This document shows, one piece after another, positions 20,418 through 32,235 of a stretch of 34,704 nucleotides of DNA. The notes beneath the pieces were generated by a model that saw nothing but the letters and a program-made list of their open reading frames with translations, made no database searches and was not told the DNA's origin. The stretch spans positions 78,401-113,104 of the forward strand of contig NW_019774992.1 in NCBI RefSeq assembly GCF_001039355.2, written 5' to 3'. Position 1 is the stretch's first letter. Every line of letters begins with the position of its first letter. This stretch comes from Lingula anatina (lineage: Eukaryota; Brachiopoda; Lingulata; Lingulida; Lingulidae). The position numbers and the translations under genes are program-made.

Positions 20418-22599
20418 CTGGAAACAAAACAATGGTTTTATTGTATTCAACTAATTCCTAAGAAATGATCGCATGTTGTTCGCTTTTTTTTTTACATCTA
20501 ATTTGCTAAGAGAGAAAATAGTTTATGTAAAAAATTTACTGTTTGCAAATTTGATGAATAGGCCTTTTTTTAATAACAATATCTCTCATGAATTTAACGC
20601 CGAAAGAATAACGCCGGTTCATGAATAATGTGCGAGAGAAATTTCTTAAATTACATTAAAAAATACGATATCTAGTATTCTTCACGTGAATTTTACTTTA
20701 AAAAATAGGACCATTGTTTTGAAACATATCGTGCTTGAAGATGAAATTCATATATATGCAAAAAAAACTAAAGAAAGCGTTAAGTGCCATACTCAGGAAA
20801 AGCAGAAAAGACTCAGGAAACCCCATCCAAACCCATCCAAACCCCATCCAAATGAACGCACCTGCACAGACTGTGGCCCCAATGGCCTCCACCAGTTCAT
20901 GCAGCCGCGGGATGTCAGCCTGGAACACGTGATCAAGGCGACCTTGAGCAATGACCCCTAGTTCGGTCATGTTCACCCCTGGCCCCGCCCCGACTGCAAT
21001 GGTTTTCACTTGGTCTCGTCTTAGATTACCTGCCGCCTGGCGGAGGGTTAAGATACCTGGTTGATAAAAAAGAAGGCTGGGTTATCACCTTTTAAAGTGT
21101 TCTATCCGTTTCTTTCTTTTTTTCAATTATACTAGTTTTAATGTTTTTTATCATTACACATACATATATTACCAGAAAAAAAATACCCGTTTTAAGGGAG
21201 TTCATCTAACATGCAAAGCTGGTTTAGATATTACACTAAAATGAAATAAACCTGGCTGCACCGAATACCACTTACTTATCTAGATAAATATATATAAATG
21301 ATTTAAAAAAATAACCATTTAAAATAAAGAAATAATAAATGACTCTGGGAGATGTGATACCTTCGTTGGCCACGCCGTCAGTGAGAACCAGTGTTACAAT
21401 ATAGGCTCCAATGTCAGCGTAACGTTTACTGGGCGACCGTTGGAGCAGCATCCGGCATTGCTCCATGGCGTCCGGTATGTTAGTGCGGCCCCGGATGTAA
21501 GGAATCTGCTGCAATCTGGGAGAGGTCAGAATAGTGGTAGTTTAAGAAATTGCTAAATATCTTTAAAAGAAAAAGTAGAAGGTCGCATAACACACACATG
21601 TAATAAAGATATGTATTTTTATAATATCAATCAATAAGTGACTGTTACGGCATTATTATTTTTCAATGATTTCACATATACTTTTACATTTTTACATCGT
21701 CATTCAATCAGAACTCACTTTCCCTTGATCTCCTCTTTCGTCCTTGTCTCAGAGAAGTCAAAGTGTACGGAGACGTTGGTAGAGAACACCACCGCAGCAT
21801 AATGTGCCTTCACTTCGCCCGACATGCCGTCTATAAAGTCGACCAGCTTTTCCAGGAAGTCGAGTTCCTGCTGGAAACCTTGGCTGTCAAGACTGTGCGA
21901 GGAATCAACGGCTATACACATATCCAGGAGACAGCCTTGTGGAAATTAACAGAAAGAATCTAGTAACAGAAGCGACTCAGCGCACACGTCTGGGAGCCAG
22001 TGAGGTTGTATAGTTATGAGATAAAACAAACTTTCAATTTCAGTCAGGCTCTACAGGGGCGAATCCAGGATTATTTGAAGTGGGGGTCCGATTTTTAGAA
22101 ATGACAGGCTGCGGATGCGAAGCCGACCCCCCCACCCCCCCACCCCCGGGCGTGGGATTCGGGGCCCGCTGAAGGGTCCCAAAATATGTTGGTATTTTAT
22201 AAGGCAAACGGTGACATTTGGTACGTGTTAGAACTTTGATTCAGCTAGACAAAATTCTAATTTCAAGAAGGGACCATTGGTGTGATTTTTTTATTTCGGA
22301 AATCGAAGGGGGGGGGGGTCTGATAATGATTGCTTGCAGCTTATCAAAGTTATCATAGCGAATGTAGGAACAATAGATTTATTATAAATTTTAATATTAA
22401 AATTCCCAAGTTGAACAATACAGATGTTACGTTTTGATAAACTCTGATATAAGTTTTACAATGCCATATTTTTTTTCCGATGGAATTAATACTCACCAAA
22501 ACCAAGTTCCTGCACACTCGTTGGTCTGTGGGGATTGAGTTGCCCCTGAACCTGGACACCGGTCACGACACATATCGCCACTGCGAGTACCCAGACCAT
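20260..22599 (-). CDS. vWA-TSP gene B: secreted vWA plus one TSP1
   Basis: Five exons on the minus strand: 22497-22599, 21719-21935, 21361-21515, 20862-21056 and 20260-20417; 828 nt, 275 residues, all joins in phase. Order: signal peptide (MVWVLAVAICVVTGVQVQG), vWA domain with intact MIDAS (D45, S47, S49; T118; D153), one TSP1 repeat, then stop. I chose the ATG at 22599 because it is the one conserved in gene C and lies just after an acceptor-like TTTATGAGCAG; the ATG at 22608 would add three residues. NVS and NMT are possible N-glycosylation sites. No mucin-like exon and no further TSP1. A secreted adhesion or matrix protein is inferred. Confidence 0.88.
20862..21056 (-). CDS. Gene B exon 4, vWA C-terminal part
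   Basis: 195 nt, phase 1-1: ILTLRQAAGNLRRDQVKTIA, VGAGPGVNMTELGVIAQG, LVEAIGATVCAG. Its donor is followed by TTTGGATGGGGT-type tandem G-rich units in the intron. Confidence 0.92.
21361..21515 (-). CDS. Gene B exon 3, vWA middle part
   Basis: 155 nt, phase 2 in and 1 out: LQQIPYIRGRTNIPDAMEQC, IGAYIVTLVLTDGVANEG. Carries MIDAS T and D. Confidence 0.92.
21719..21935 (-). CDS. Gene B exon 2, vWA N-terminal part with MIDAS
   Basis: 217 nt, phase 1 in and 2 out: GCLLDMCIAVDSSHSLDSQG, AAVVFSTNVSVHFDFSETRT. DSSHS is the first MIDAS motif. Confidence 0.93.
22054..22322 (+). mobile_element. Dispersed repeat, copy 3 (gene B intron 1), right end deleted
   Basis: Begins CAGGGGCGAATCCAGGATTA and shares its interior with copy 4. 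Unlike copy 4 it breaks off after the poly-G run, and the adjoining ~60 bp present in gene C are also missing, so a deletion removed the junction. Confidence 0.75.
22497..22599 (-). CDS. Gene B exon 1, signal peptide
   Basis: Signal peptide followed by QLNPHRPTSVQELGF and donor GTGAGTATT, phase 1 out. A pyrimidine-rich TGTCTTCCTGTTT precedes the acceptor-like GAGCAG before the ATG. A TATATAA lies about 70 bp upstream on the minus strand, so direct initiation here is also possible. Confidence 0.8.
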
Positions 22600-23808
22600 G
22601 CTGCTCATAAACAGGAAGACAATTTAAGTCTATGTCAGTCAGTTATCCTTTAATATGTGTGACTACTGTTTATATAACGAGTATAAAAATTGTGTTAACA
22701 ACGATACAAACCTGGTATAATATCGTAACCGTACGCCTCTCGGCGACTATGATCCAGTCTAAAAAACTTTCCTGCCAAACAGAGGTTTTTCTTACCATAT
22801 CGTAGTTACTAACCATCATTCTGTTGCGTTCAGTGAATTTCTTGAGCTTATTTCCCTACATACAGACAATGTATAAAGCAGAATAAAATACGTTGGTTTC
22901 TGTTTTCATATCTTAGTTCAAACGCTCATTTTACTTAAATAACATTTAATGATTATAATAAAACAAAAAAATCCATAAAAATATGTCCTGTAGATCCCAC
23001 AAATAAAAATGTAAAAAGGATTATTTTAGAAATGATCTAAAATTTAAAAAAATCGAGGTAATGGTAACAATTAACAAAAGTTAAAGTAAAGAGAAAAAAA
23101 TGTTCAATTATAATGTGTTGTAAAGTACAAAATGTTTAATCATAAATTCTTTTTAAAAGATTTGTCTTAAATGCTTTTTTAAAATAAATTTCAATTCCCA
23201 CAACTTCTCCAGCCTCATCTGGGTATACAAAACAGAAGCATTAAAAAAAAACAACAAGTAGTAAATGAGCAGGCATGGTTTTTGACGCACTTTACGTTAT
23301 ATAAAACTGTATCTAAACGTTCCTGCTTCATTAAAACACCTCATAAAATATGCAAAAATGTTTGTCTTTCACACTCAATGTATGCAGGATTTGTGCATCA
23401 AATAAATGCCAGTTTCATGAATGTTTGAGATCTAAATATTTCTTATAATTGAACCTTTAACTTTTTAATTTCACTCATTATTTAAAGAGGATCGGAATAA
23501 AGACATCACTACATGGAACAAAGACTCATAATATAGAACAGAATGAAAAGGGCGACACTAAATTGGCTTCTAGATGCAGGGGTTGAATACATGAATGAGA
23601 TGAAGAGCAGTTGAAAAAGAATCGGCGCTGTTGAAATTTGGTGACATGTAACGATTCTCAGCAGTATCCCGCCCCTATAAATGTGAGTGTTTGCACCCAC
23701 TACCGCTTCATGCTGAGATTTTTATTGATATACGGTAACGACAAAATTTTTATAAGGCAATTTTTAAAAAGAGCATTAAGTAGACAAGAAAAAGAAAATA
23801 TATATCTT

Positions 23809-23982
23809 ACCTTACAGTCACTCGCGCTGGTTGCACATAGGAAATAACATAGAGGTAATGTCCTTTAAGTAGTATATTAACTCTGTTTACTGACTCCTAA
23901 TTGCTTTGACGCATTATTAAGAATTAAAAGTGTTTTTAAAGTAACGACACATTCTGGTTACATAAGAGTAAATACACTCACC
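23809..23982 (-). promoter_or_regulatory. Candidate non-coding first exon region of gene B
   Basis: On the minus strand a donor GTAAGATAT follows AGTGACTGTAAG at 23811; a second, GTGAGTG, ends at 23982. The first is kept in copy 2 as GTGAGAGA at 30963, inside an unusually well conserved block (GCTGGTTGCACATAGGAAAT). This fits a 5' UTR exon and promoter about 1.2 kb upstream of the signal-peptide exon. Confidence 0.35.
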
Positions 23983-24027
23983 TGCCTATAGACAGACTAT
24001 TACAAAGTAAAACATTTAGCGTAAAAC

Positions 24028-26442
24028 TAGTTGACTGGAAGTAAATGCTTATCAATAAATTATTACAAAAATATGAACTTCTAATCACATCCCGGCATCA
24101 TGTACATTACTAGTACCTGGCAATACTGGCCAGTGGCATTATTTTGTCCACCACAGGGTCCTCAATGTATGTGAAGGGGCCCTGGTCCAGCATTCTTACA
24201 CTGTCGTCAACACTGTGTTCTTCCAACAGGACATACATTCACAAGAGCCACAATTTCAGTATATCCGTTGACTTCTGGTTGTTTTTCTACTGTCCTTCAA
24301 AAATTGACGGCCATATTGAAAAATGCTTTGTGTCTTGGAAATAGCAACCAAGCTAATTTTACTTTTCTAGTCTTAAAGGGTGCATTTCTGTAATGTTTAC
24401 TTCAAAAAAGACTGCAGGGTTCGACTATTGGGCCTATGGAAGTGAGTGTACATTCATCATTTTGTTGTGTTGTTTTGTGTTGTATCACTTAGTGACCTCA
24501 TCACGACGTCATCATTACCCTCATACATGTGCACAGTGACTGTACATATTTCAGTTTTGTCCGTTATATCAAATATAACGCTGGTAGTGATCTGTTCTTG
24601 TGAAATTTGGATGTACATAAAAACGCTGAGTCAGCATATTTAACTATGCCGCTCTTCCGGGTACTCATAAATTTCGGAGTTGCCCTCCATCTAAAATTAA
24701 TTAACCCCAATGGCTTTTCATCGTGGAAAGTTTCATGCTTTTGTCTGTACAATTGTTACACTAAATCATCTGACTAATATATACAGTATATATTTTTGCC
24801 TTGCACCTATAGTGCCTATTTTGACAACCCCCTTGGGCAGCCTACCGTAGAATAACACTGGGGCCAAATGAATGCAGATTAGAACTTTATTTACATATAC
24901 CTTATATAACTCTGTTTTGAGTGCGAAGATCTGATTTACATGCATATGTAACAGACCAGATCCCAATCTAGTGCACTTCCTAAGTGACCCAGGCCACGTC
25001 CCAATTGGGTCTTTGCATTGGCAAGAGCATAATGACTATGTTAATTGGTCAAGTAATTTGCAGCTGAGCACCCAGTTTGTTTGTATGGCATGTGTAATTA
25101 AATAGGGGATGTCATAGATCAAGGCACATATTATGATACTTTTAGGTGTGGCATATGAAATATACATGTACACGGTAGTTGTATTCACATAATTTTAAAG
25201 ATCATTCCATAAATATTTAGAGGGAAAGCATTTTAATTTTTATATTCTATATAATATAATAGAGATATATCAAAATAGGTTGATTAAAATATCTAGTAAA
25301 GGAATGTTTAATCAAATGTGTAGCAGGAAAAGCTAGCAATGTTTCATTTGTATAAATTTTATGAAAACCTGCCCAAGAGTAAATTTTAATTGCAAAAATT
25401 GGATTTTATCCAAGTGAAAAAACATTGAGCTCAGTGTTTGCTTTCACTTTGTGTACATCTTAACCTATGACAGCATGGAACATTGATAAAATAGCTCTTT
25501 TAAAATATAATACATTTTGGGAAACTATAGGATGAGGAATATATTGGTATCGTGCTTATGTAACATTATTTTAGGTTTATTTTATGTTCAAAATAATACC
25601 AATTACAATTGTTCAAACTTCACGATTGATGTTGGTTTTCAGGCAACTTTTTGTCAGGTACAGTGACTGTGACAGGTTGATCATACATTTCAGGTCGATT
25701 TTTCACCTAAACCTTGTGATCTTCATTAATCAAGTAAATTTTAATCAATCAGCTCTGAAAAACTCAGACACTAAGTGGAAGAAAACGCTGAGCTCAATAT
25801 TTGCCTGTGACATATACATGTCATTTTTGTCATGGACGCTGATTTGGAACTGAATTCTTGATTTATGGTAAGAATCAAAAATCACAGGTCACTATATCGC
25901 AAATATAAATAAAAACAAAGAACGAAGAGTGTATTACAGCATGTATAAAATGTGGTTAAAGATTTTAACCACATTTTAGGGCCATTCAGAAAAGGTGATC
26001 GGAGTACTAACTGATCCGCGAACTAAATATGTCCGACCTCACTTCAGAAGCGATGAAGCTAACTACGTGGTGGTCTCCCCGCCTCTGCACGCGCCATTAA
26101 ACCGATTTGATCTAGGCTCCGAGGTTTAATTGCTATGCCCCTGCACCGACAACGCATTTGGGGAGACAATCAAGGAATGCGCGGCATCGCTTTTGAAGAG
26201 AGGTCGGCCATACTTAGCCTTGGGTCAGTTAGTACTCGGATCATATATTATGAATGGACCCTAAGAGTACATTCAGAACAGCGGACTAATAGTTCCCCGT
26301 ATCAAACATGTTCGACCCACTTGAATGCTTGTTGTGAAATACCACCGTGTGCCAGTGTGCCTTGAAAATCCGACTCCCTTAAAAGGTGACCCCCCAGTCA
26401 GATTTTCATTATTCGAATTTGAAATTTGATTTTCATTATGAA
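24028..26442. other. Spacer between the two duplicated segments
   Basis: No gene recognised. It holds a perfect 15-bp palindrome at 25946-25978 and two diverged direct repeats at about 25982-26056 and 26270-26330. Confidence 0.45.
25946..25978. repeat. Perfect short palindrome
   Basis: TAAAATGTGGTTAAA, three-base loop GAT, then the exact reverse complement. It could be one end of a fold-back element; no partner was found. Confidence 0.85.
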
Positions 26443-27067
26443 AATTTATTCGACACAAGAGACGCTTTTTTTTTAATGTCATAAAACTGCTTTCGTCCCA
26501 AACTGGTGTATTATGATATCAGGTTTAATATACAACGACCCTACGACAAACAGACGCAAAATATGAAAGAAATGATTAAATGACATTTGGCCAAGGATAG
26601 TTAAACTTGCACACATTAAGGGAATGAACCGTGCAGTTTTATGCCCCTTTAAATGCTTGCGTATGCAAATTATTCCACTGATATCAACATTTTCAAAACA
26701 ACCACTAGATTCACCGTAAAACCTTTATTCACCTCTATGTAGAAGAACACGTCTCTCTTACCACAACAAATCGCGCCTCTTTTATAAAATGGATATTTTT
26801 TTTAATGAATACCATCTATAAATTGAAAGACTCAAAACTTTACATTTTAAAGCAGATTTAATGCCAACATTGCTAACATTTCATGCCCATAAGCCATGTA
26901 GGCACTTAAGATATCAACTCTCACTGCTGGCTGTAAATACTAATATGGCGGCACAAGGACAAAGACAGTGTCAGGGCTTTTTTATTGTGATTTGTCTATC
27001 TTGTCGTAACCAGTGCCCGGATCTGCCGGCGTGTACTGTATGTAGGCGTGACGAGAGACATATTCAT

Positions 27068-27073
27068 TTTATT
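27068..27073 (-). other. Possible poly(A) signal of gene C
   Basis: Minus-strand AATAAA at the place matching 19824-19829, about 260 nt past the stop. Confidence 0.4.
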
Positions 27074-27332
27074 TCTTTTGGTCAGTACTGAATTTTCTCC
27101 ATTTGAATGACAACAAATGCACAAATGGTGTCACATTAATTTTAATGGCAAGTTATCGGTCACTGAAGACACATTTTGTAAAATATTACCAAGAACAAAC
27201 AATTTCCATTGAAGTCAAATTAAACGTAGGATATCCCAAGTAATGTGTGTGTGTATATAATATTTAAACACTGGCAAACTGGTCATTTAATATTCTTCAA
27301 ACATCTTGAAAAGCCCAGTAAAGAGTTCTTCC

Positions 27333-27490
27333 TTATGGACATGCATGGCGATTACACGATTGGACGTCCAGCTTCCTTAAACACTCATCACAGCAGGGAC
27401 TTTCTTCTCCTCGCGTACGAATACGTATCCCTCCGCCACACGGCGCATCACACTCTCCCCACTTACTCCACTGACACGTGTCTTTCTTCC
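27333..27490 (-). CDS. Gene C exon 5, single TSP1 and stop
   Basis: As gene B: CC-x2-C TSP1 repeat ending CNRHACP and TAA. Two differences from gene B, one synonymous and one T to A. Confidence 0.9.
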
Positions 27491-29822
27491 CTGGAAACAA
27501 AACAATGATTTCATTGAATTCATCTTCTTCCTACGAAAAAACAATTACATGTTTTTCGCTTTTTACGCCTGATTTGCTAAGAGAGGAAACGGTTTACGTG
27601 AAAATTGTATTCGTAAATCTAGTGAACAGGCCTGCTTTGTGTATACAAAAATGTCTTATAAATAATCTAATCAAAAGAAAAACGACTGATCATGACTAAT
27701 GGAAGTGAGAAAATTAGATTTTTTTGTGATTTTAGAAAAAATTCCTTTATATTCTTCAAGTGTTATTTACAAAAAAGTACCATTGTTTTGAAACATATCG
27801 TACTTGATGATTATACTCATATACACGCAGGAAAAATGCTGAACACCTCAGGTCCCATACTCAGAAAAAAACAGGCGAGACAAAGAACCCCCTCCCCCTC
27901 CCTCCCACCCCCAACCCAACCCCAACAACGCACCTGCACAGACTGTGGCCCCAATGGCCTCCACCAGTTCATGCAGCCGAGGGACGTCAGCCTGGAACAC
28001 GTGATCAAGGCGACCTTGAGCGATAACCCCTAGCTCGGTCATGTTGACCCCGGGCCCCGCCCCGACTGCAATGGTTTTCACTTGGTCTCGTCTTAGATTA
28101 GCTGCCGCCTGGCGGAGAGTTAAGATGCCTGGATGTTAAAAAAGAAAGATCGGTTGTCAATTTTTGAAATATTCTATACGCTTTTTTTTTTTTCATTTAT
28201 GCATTGTGTTAAAATTTTATTAATGATTTCACATACATAAATTAAACAAAAACATATCTGGTTTAAGCTAGTTTATCTTACATGCACTGCAGGCTTGGAT
28301 ACTTTTCTATCAAGAAATCAAATTGACATGTAGGCGGCACCGAATAACACTTACATATTATTTAACGGTAACAGCACGCTTTACACTTTCGATATCCTCC
28401 AACGTAAAAAATACTAACTATACAATAATGATAAAAATAACTTTATCCAGATAAATAAATAAATAGATTCATCAATAATTAATTAAAATAACTCCAGGGG
28501 ATGTGGTATACCTTCGTTGGCCACGCCGTCAGTGAGGACCAGTGTTACAATATAGGCTCCAATGTCAGCGTAACGTTTACTGGGCGAAAACTGGAGCAGC
28601 ATCCGGCATTGCTCCATGGCATCCGGTATGTTAGTGCGTCCCCGGATGTAAGGTATCTGCTGCAATCTGGGATATAGAAATCGATGACTATTAGAATCGT
28701 GATCGTTTAAAATTTGTTTCAGATCTTTTAAAGATAGAGGAGTGAGTAATATAACGGCAAAAATGTATATGCCTATTAAATTGTATTTTTACAGAATATC
28801 ATAAGCTAAGGTTATTCACGTACCTGTACAACATTCAACATTCAAGGTCGGATGAATTATCAAATGATTTCAAATATGTTCTAATTAACAAAAAACTCAC
28901 TTTTCTTTGACCTCCTCTTTCGTCCTTGTCTCTGAAAAGTCAAAGTGTACGGATACATTGGTAGAGAACACCACTGCAGCATAATGTGCCTTCACTTCGT
29001 CCGCCATGCCGTCTATGAAGTCGACCAGCTTTTCCAGGAAGTCGAGTTCCTGCTGGAAACCTTGGCTGTCCAGGCTGTGCGAGGAATCAACGGCTATGCA
29101 CATGTCTAAGAGACAGCCTTGGTGAAACAGAAAGAAATCTAGTAACAGAAGTGCACACGTCTGAGGTTGTGTTGGTGTAAGATAAACGAACGAGTTACAC
29201 TTTCAGTCAGGCTTTGCAGGGGCGGATCCAGGATTATTTGAAGTGGGTAGGGATTTAGAAATGACAGGCCGCGGATGCAAAGCAGACCACCTCCTGCCAC
29301 CCGAGCGTGGGATTCGGGGCCCGCTGAAGGCCACAAAATATGTTAGTATTTTAGAGGGCGAACGGTGACATTTGGTGACGTTTATAACAATGATTCAGCT
29401 AGACAAAAATTTAATTTCAATAGGGGACCACTAGTGTGATTTTTTCTTTTCAGAAATCGAAGGGGAGGGGGGGGGGGTTCAGGACCCTCCTGACCACTCT
29501 CCCTAAATCCGGAACTGCTGTGACGGTGTAACTTAGTATCGTCTTACTGACTTTGTGATAATGACTACATGCAACTTATCACAGTTATAATAGCGAATGT
29601 GGAAACAATATATTATTTATAGATTTTAAAATTTGAAATATCCAAGTTGAACAGAACAGATGTTGCGTTTTGTTGGTATAAATCATAAAATGCAACAATT
29701 TTTTCCTAGGCAAATTAATACTCACCAAAGCCGAGCTCCTGCACACTCATTGGTCTTGGGTTACCTAATTGCCCCTGAACACCGGCCACGAGACATAGCG
29801 CCACTGCGAGTACCCAGCACAT
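27333..29822 (-). CDS. vWA-TSP gene C: secreted vWA plus one TSP1
   Basis: Five exons on the minus strand: 29726-29822, 28901-29117, 28512-28666, 27934-28128 and 27333-27490; 822 nt, 273 residues. Near-twin of gene B with the same exon lengths except the first. MIDAS residues D43, S45, S47, T116 and D151 are intact. It differs from B at only a few vWA positions (AD for SG in exon 2, F for R and A for G later) and T to A next to the last cysteine. The upstream ATG of gene B is AGG here, so the start is the ATG at 29822. Both copies look functional. Confidence 0.88.
27934..28128 (-). CDS. Gene C exon 4, vWA C-terminal part
   Basis: 195 nt, phase 1-1; roughly ten differences from gene B. The donor GTGCGTTG is followed by a G-rich tract, as in B. 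Confidence 0.92.
28512..28666 (-). CDS. Gene C exon 3, vWA middle part
   Basis: 155 nt, phase 2 in and 1 out. Encodes RGRTNIPDAMEQC and VLTDGVANEG; differs from B by F for R in LLQFSPSKRY. Confidence 0.92.
28901..29117 (-). CDS. Gene C exon 2, vWA N-terminal part with MIDAS
   Basis: 217 nt, phase 1 in and 2 out. Encodes GCLLDMCIAVDSSHSLDSQG and IDGMADEVKAHYAAVVFS. Confidence 0.93.
29217..29517 (+). mobile_element. Dispersed repeat, copy 4 (gene C intron 1)
   Basis: Begins CAGGGGCGGATCCAGGATTA and ends AAATCCGGAACTG. It sits at the same place in intron 1 as copy 3 in gene B, so it was present before the duplication. Confidence 0.78.
29726..29822 (-). CDS. Gene C exon 1, signal peptide
   Basis: MCWVLAVALCLVAGVQGQ followed by LGNPRPMSVQELGF and donor GTGAGTATT, phase 1 out. 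Preceded by TCTTCCTGTTTAGGAGCAG, which offers two acceptors just before the ATG. Confidence 0.82.
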
Positions 29823-32163
29823 GCTGCTCCTAAACAGGAAGACACTTTAAGTCTATGTGAGTCAGTTACATATTAATATTTGTGACTACTGCTTTTACTT
29901 AACAGTATAAAACACCCCCGATATAACATCGTAAACCTCATGCATGTCGGCGTCTAAATAACTTTCTTGCCAACCAAAAGCTCTAATTACCATATCGAAG
30001 TTACTGCTTAACCAGCATTCTGCTGCGCTCAGTTTATTTCTTAATTTCATTTTAGTTTTATATATATAGGTTATGTGTAGAGCAGAATGAGATTCTTTGG
30101 TATGTGTTTTCATATTTATTCAAACAGATCAAATAGATCAAAAATTAAAAATATATTAAAATGGTATGGTAATAAAAGTAAAGAGAAAAATGTCCAATAA
30201 CAATGTGTTGTAAAGTATAAATATTCAGTCATAAAACGTTTTAAAAAAATAAGTCTTTAGTGCTTTTTTTTATATGTTTTAATTCCCACGATTTCTTAAA
30301 CCTTATCTGGGTATACAAAATAGTAGCATTTAAAAAGAAAAAGATTATTTACTGTAAATGAGCAGGCATATTTTTGCATAATAAATAATAAAAAATATAC
30401 TTTCAATTTTGATGTACTTTAAGTTGCACTTAAAAAAACTGTATCAAAAGGTTCTTGCTTTATGAAAATTCCATATGGAATAAGAGAAAATGCTTTAGCT
30501 TCAGTCGTTCACACTTAATGTAAGCAGATGATGTGTGCATCAATTAAATACGAATTTCGTAAATGGTTATGAGATCTAAATATTACATATATTTGAACCC
30601 TTTAGCTTTTAACTTCACTTGTTATTAAAAGAGGATCGAATTTAAGACATCGAAATGAGGCTTATAATATGGAACGAAATGTAAAAGACGACAATGAATT
30701 GGCGTGTAGACGAAGGGGTTGAATACATGAATAGGATGAAAAGCAGTTGGACTTTAAATAAATAGGATCGACGACGCTGTCGAAATTTGGTGACATTTAG
30801 TAATTCTCAACAGTGCCCTGTCCGTAATAATGTAAATAATTTGGACTGACTATCGCTTCATACTGAGATTTTTATTGATATACTGTAACAAGAAATTATT
30901 TTATAAGGACCTTTTTTCAAAAAAGCGTTAAGCAGACAAGAAAAAGAAAAAATCTCTCTCACCTTACAGTCACTTGCGCTGGTTGCACATAGGAAATAAC
31001 ATATAGGCAATGTCCTTTAAGTAGCCTATAGAATTTGTTTACTGACTCCTAATTGCCTTGACGCATTCTTAAGCGTTTTTATATTGCCAGCACATTGTGG
31101 ATATGTTAGAAGAAAATTCACACACCTGCCTAGTATGACTTACACAGTAAAACGTTTAGCGTAAAAATTTTTTGTCAATTTAGGGCAGTTTGCGTCAGGT
31201 AGATATTATTATTTCTTTGTGATGCAAGCATGATGACAACGTGGGAAGGGTTGGAAACCTCTTTTGCACCATTAAGTGGTCGAGTTTGGCGAGTAAACTT
31301 GGTACAGAGAGGGGCAAAGCTATAGGTTAAACCAATTGTGTGTCTGGTATTCTAAAAAATGGACGGATATGGCTACTGTTTATGCCGACTGCGGTTTTTA
31401 TTCTTAAAAGAAAACGTATCACTTTCGCACTGAAAAATGTCTTTAAGCTGAATTTTTTAAAACGATAACTTGTTTCTAAAGAGATATATTTTGACTTCCA
31501 TATTGGGGGCAGGAGTTTAAATTCTTGAATTAAATTAATGGGTGAGCTATACGGAAAAGAATGCACAACGAGTAAATTCCTTACGTGATTTTCTTATATA
31601 TCTTGCGAGCCCCTTGCCGTTGACGCACTCATTGGATTTCCCAGCAGGCGTGCCAGGTCCGAATGACGTCAAAATGGCGTTGACAAAATGGCGTCGACCA
31701 GATGCGGCGTGGACGCTGGTACTGAAGGGACAAAACTTTTAAAAAGCGTTTATATACGAAACAGAGAAGTCAAAGCTTAACCCCATCAAACTGCATTAAC
31801 AGCTTAATGAGTTATTCAAAATTTGGGGGGGGGGGGCTAGGCTTAATTCATTACCTTTTTTACTAGAACTTGACATATGTAAGACGCAAGCGGTTCAGTG
31901 GGTTAGGCAGACCTATATGGCCTCACTCCGCAAAAGAGAGATGCTTTTTACCTCATTACAAGGGTGATGTATGTAAACACGTTTCATAGGGTATTCTTAA
32001 ATTGAAAATGATGTTCTTAAGTTTTGTTACACCTAGGCTTAATGGGGTGTCAGTACTACGTGAATGACAATATAAACAGACATTTGCGGTAGACAGACGC
32101 GTTTGTAATGTCAATGAACTCATACAACCTTACCCTCAAACAAGATATTTGGTATTCTAGAAC

Positions 32164-32164
<1 letters not shown>

Positions 32165-32200
<36 letters not shown>

Positions 32201-32204
32201 ACAT

Positions 32205-32235
<31 letters not shown>

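Larger units (their letters stand above)
19163..24027. repeat. Segmental duplication, copy 1 (holds gene B)
   Basis: Aligns end to end with 26443-31167. The left border is AATTTATTC(A/G)ACACAA and the right border is GTAAAAC(A/G)TTTAGCGTAAAA. It includes the whole gene, 3' flank and about 1.4 kb of 5' flank. Non-coding parts are clearly diverged with many indels, while exons are close. Confidence 0.85.
26443..31167. repeat. Segmental duplication, copy 2 (holds gene C)
   Basis: Partner of 19163-24027, about 140 bp shorter; much of the difference is the fold-back insertion present only in copy 1. Same orientation, so the two are tandem with a 2.4 kb spacer. Confidence 0.85.

Noticed and set aside
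26150-26250. Partial likeness to 5S rRNA (GGTCAGTTAGTACTCGGAT)
   Set aside because: Only a short run resembles the internal control region and the rest of the gene is absent; not enough for a 5S gene or a 5S-derived SINE.
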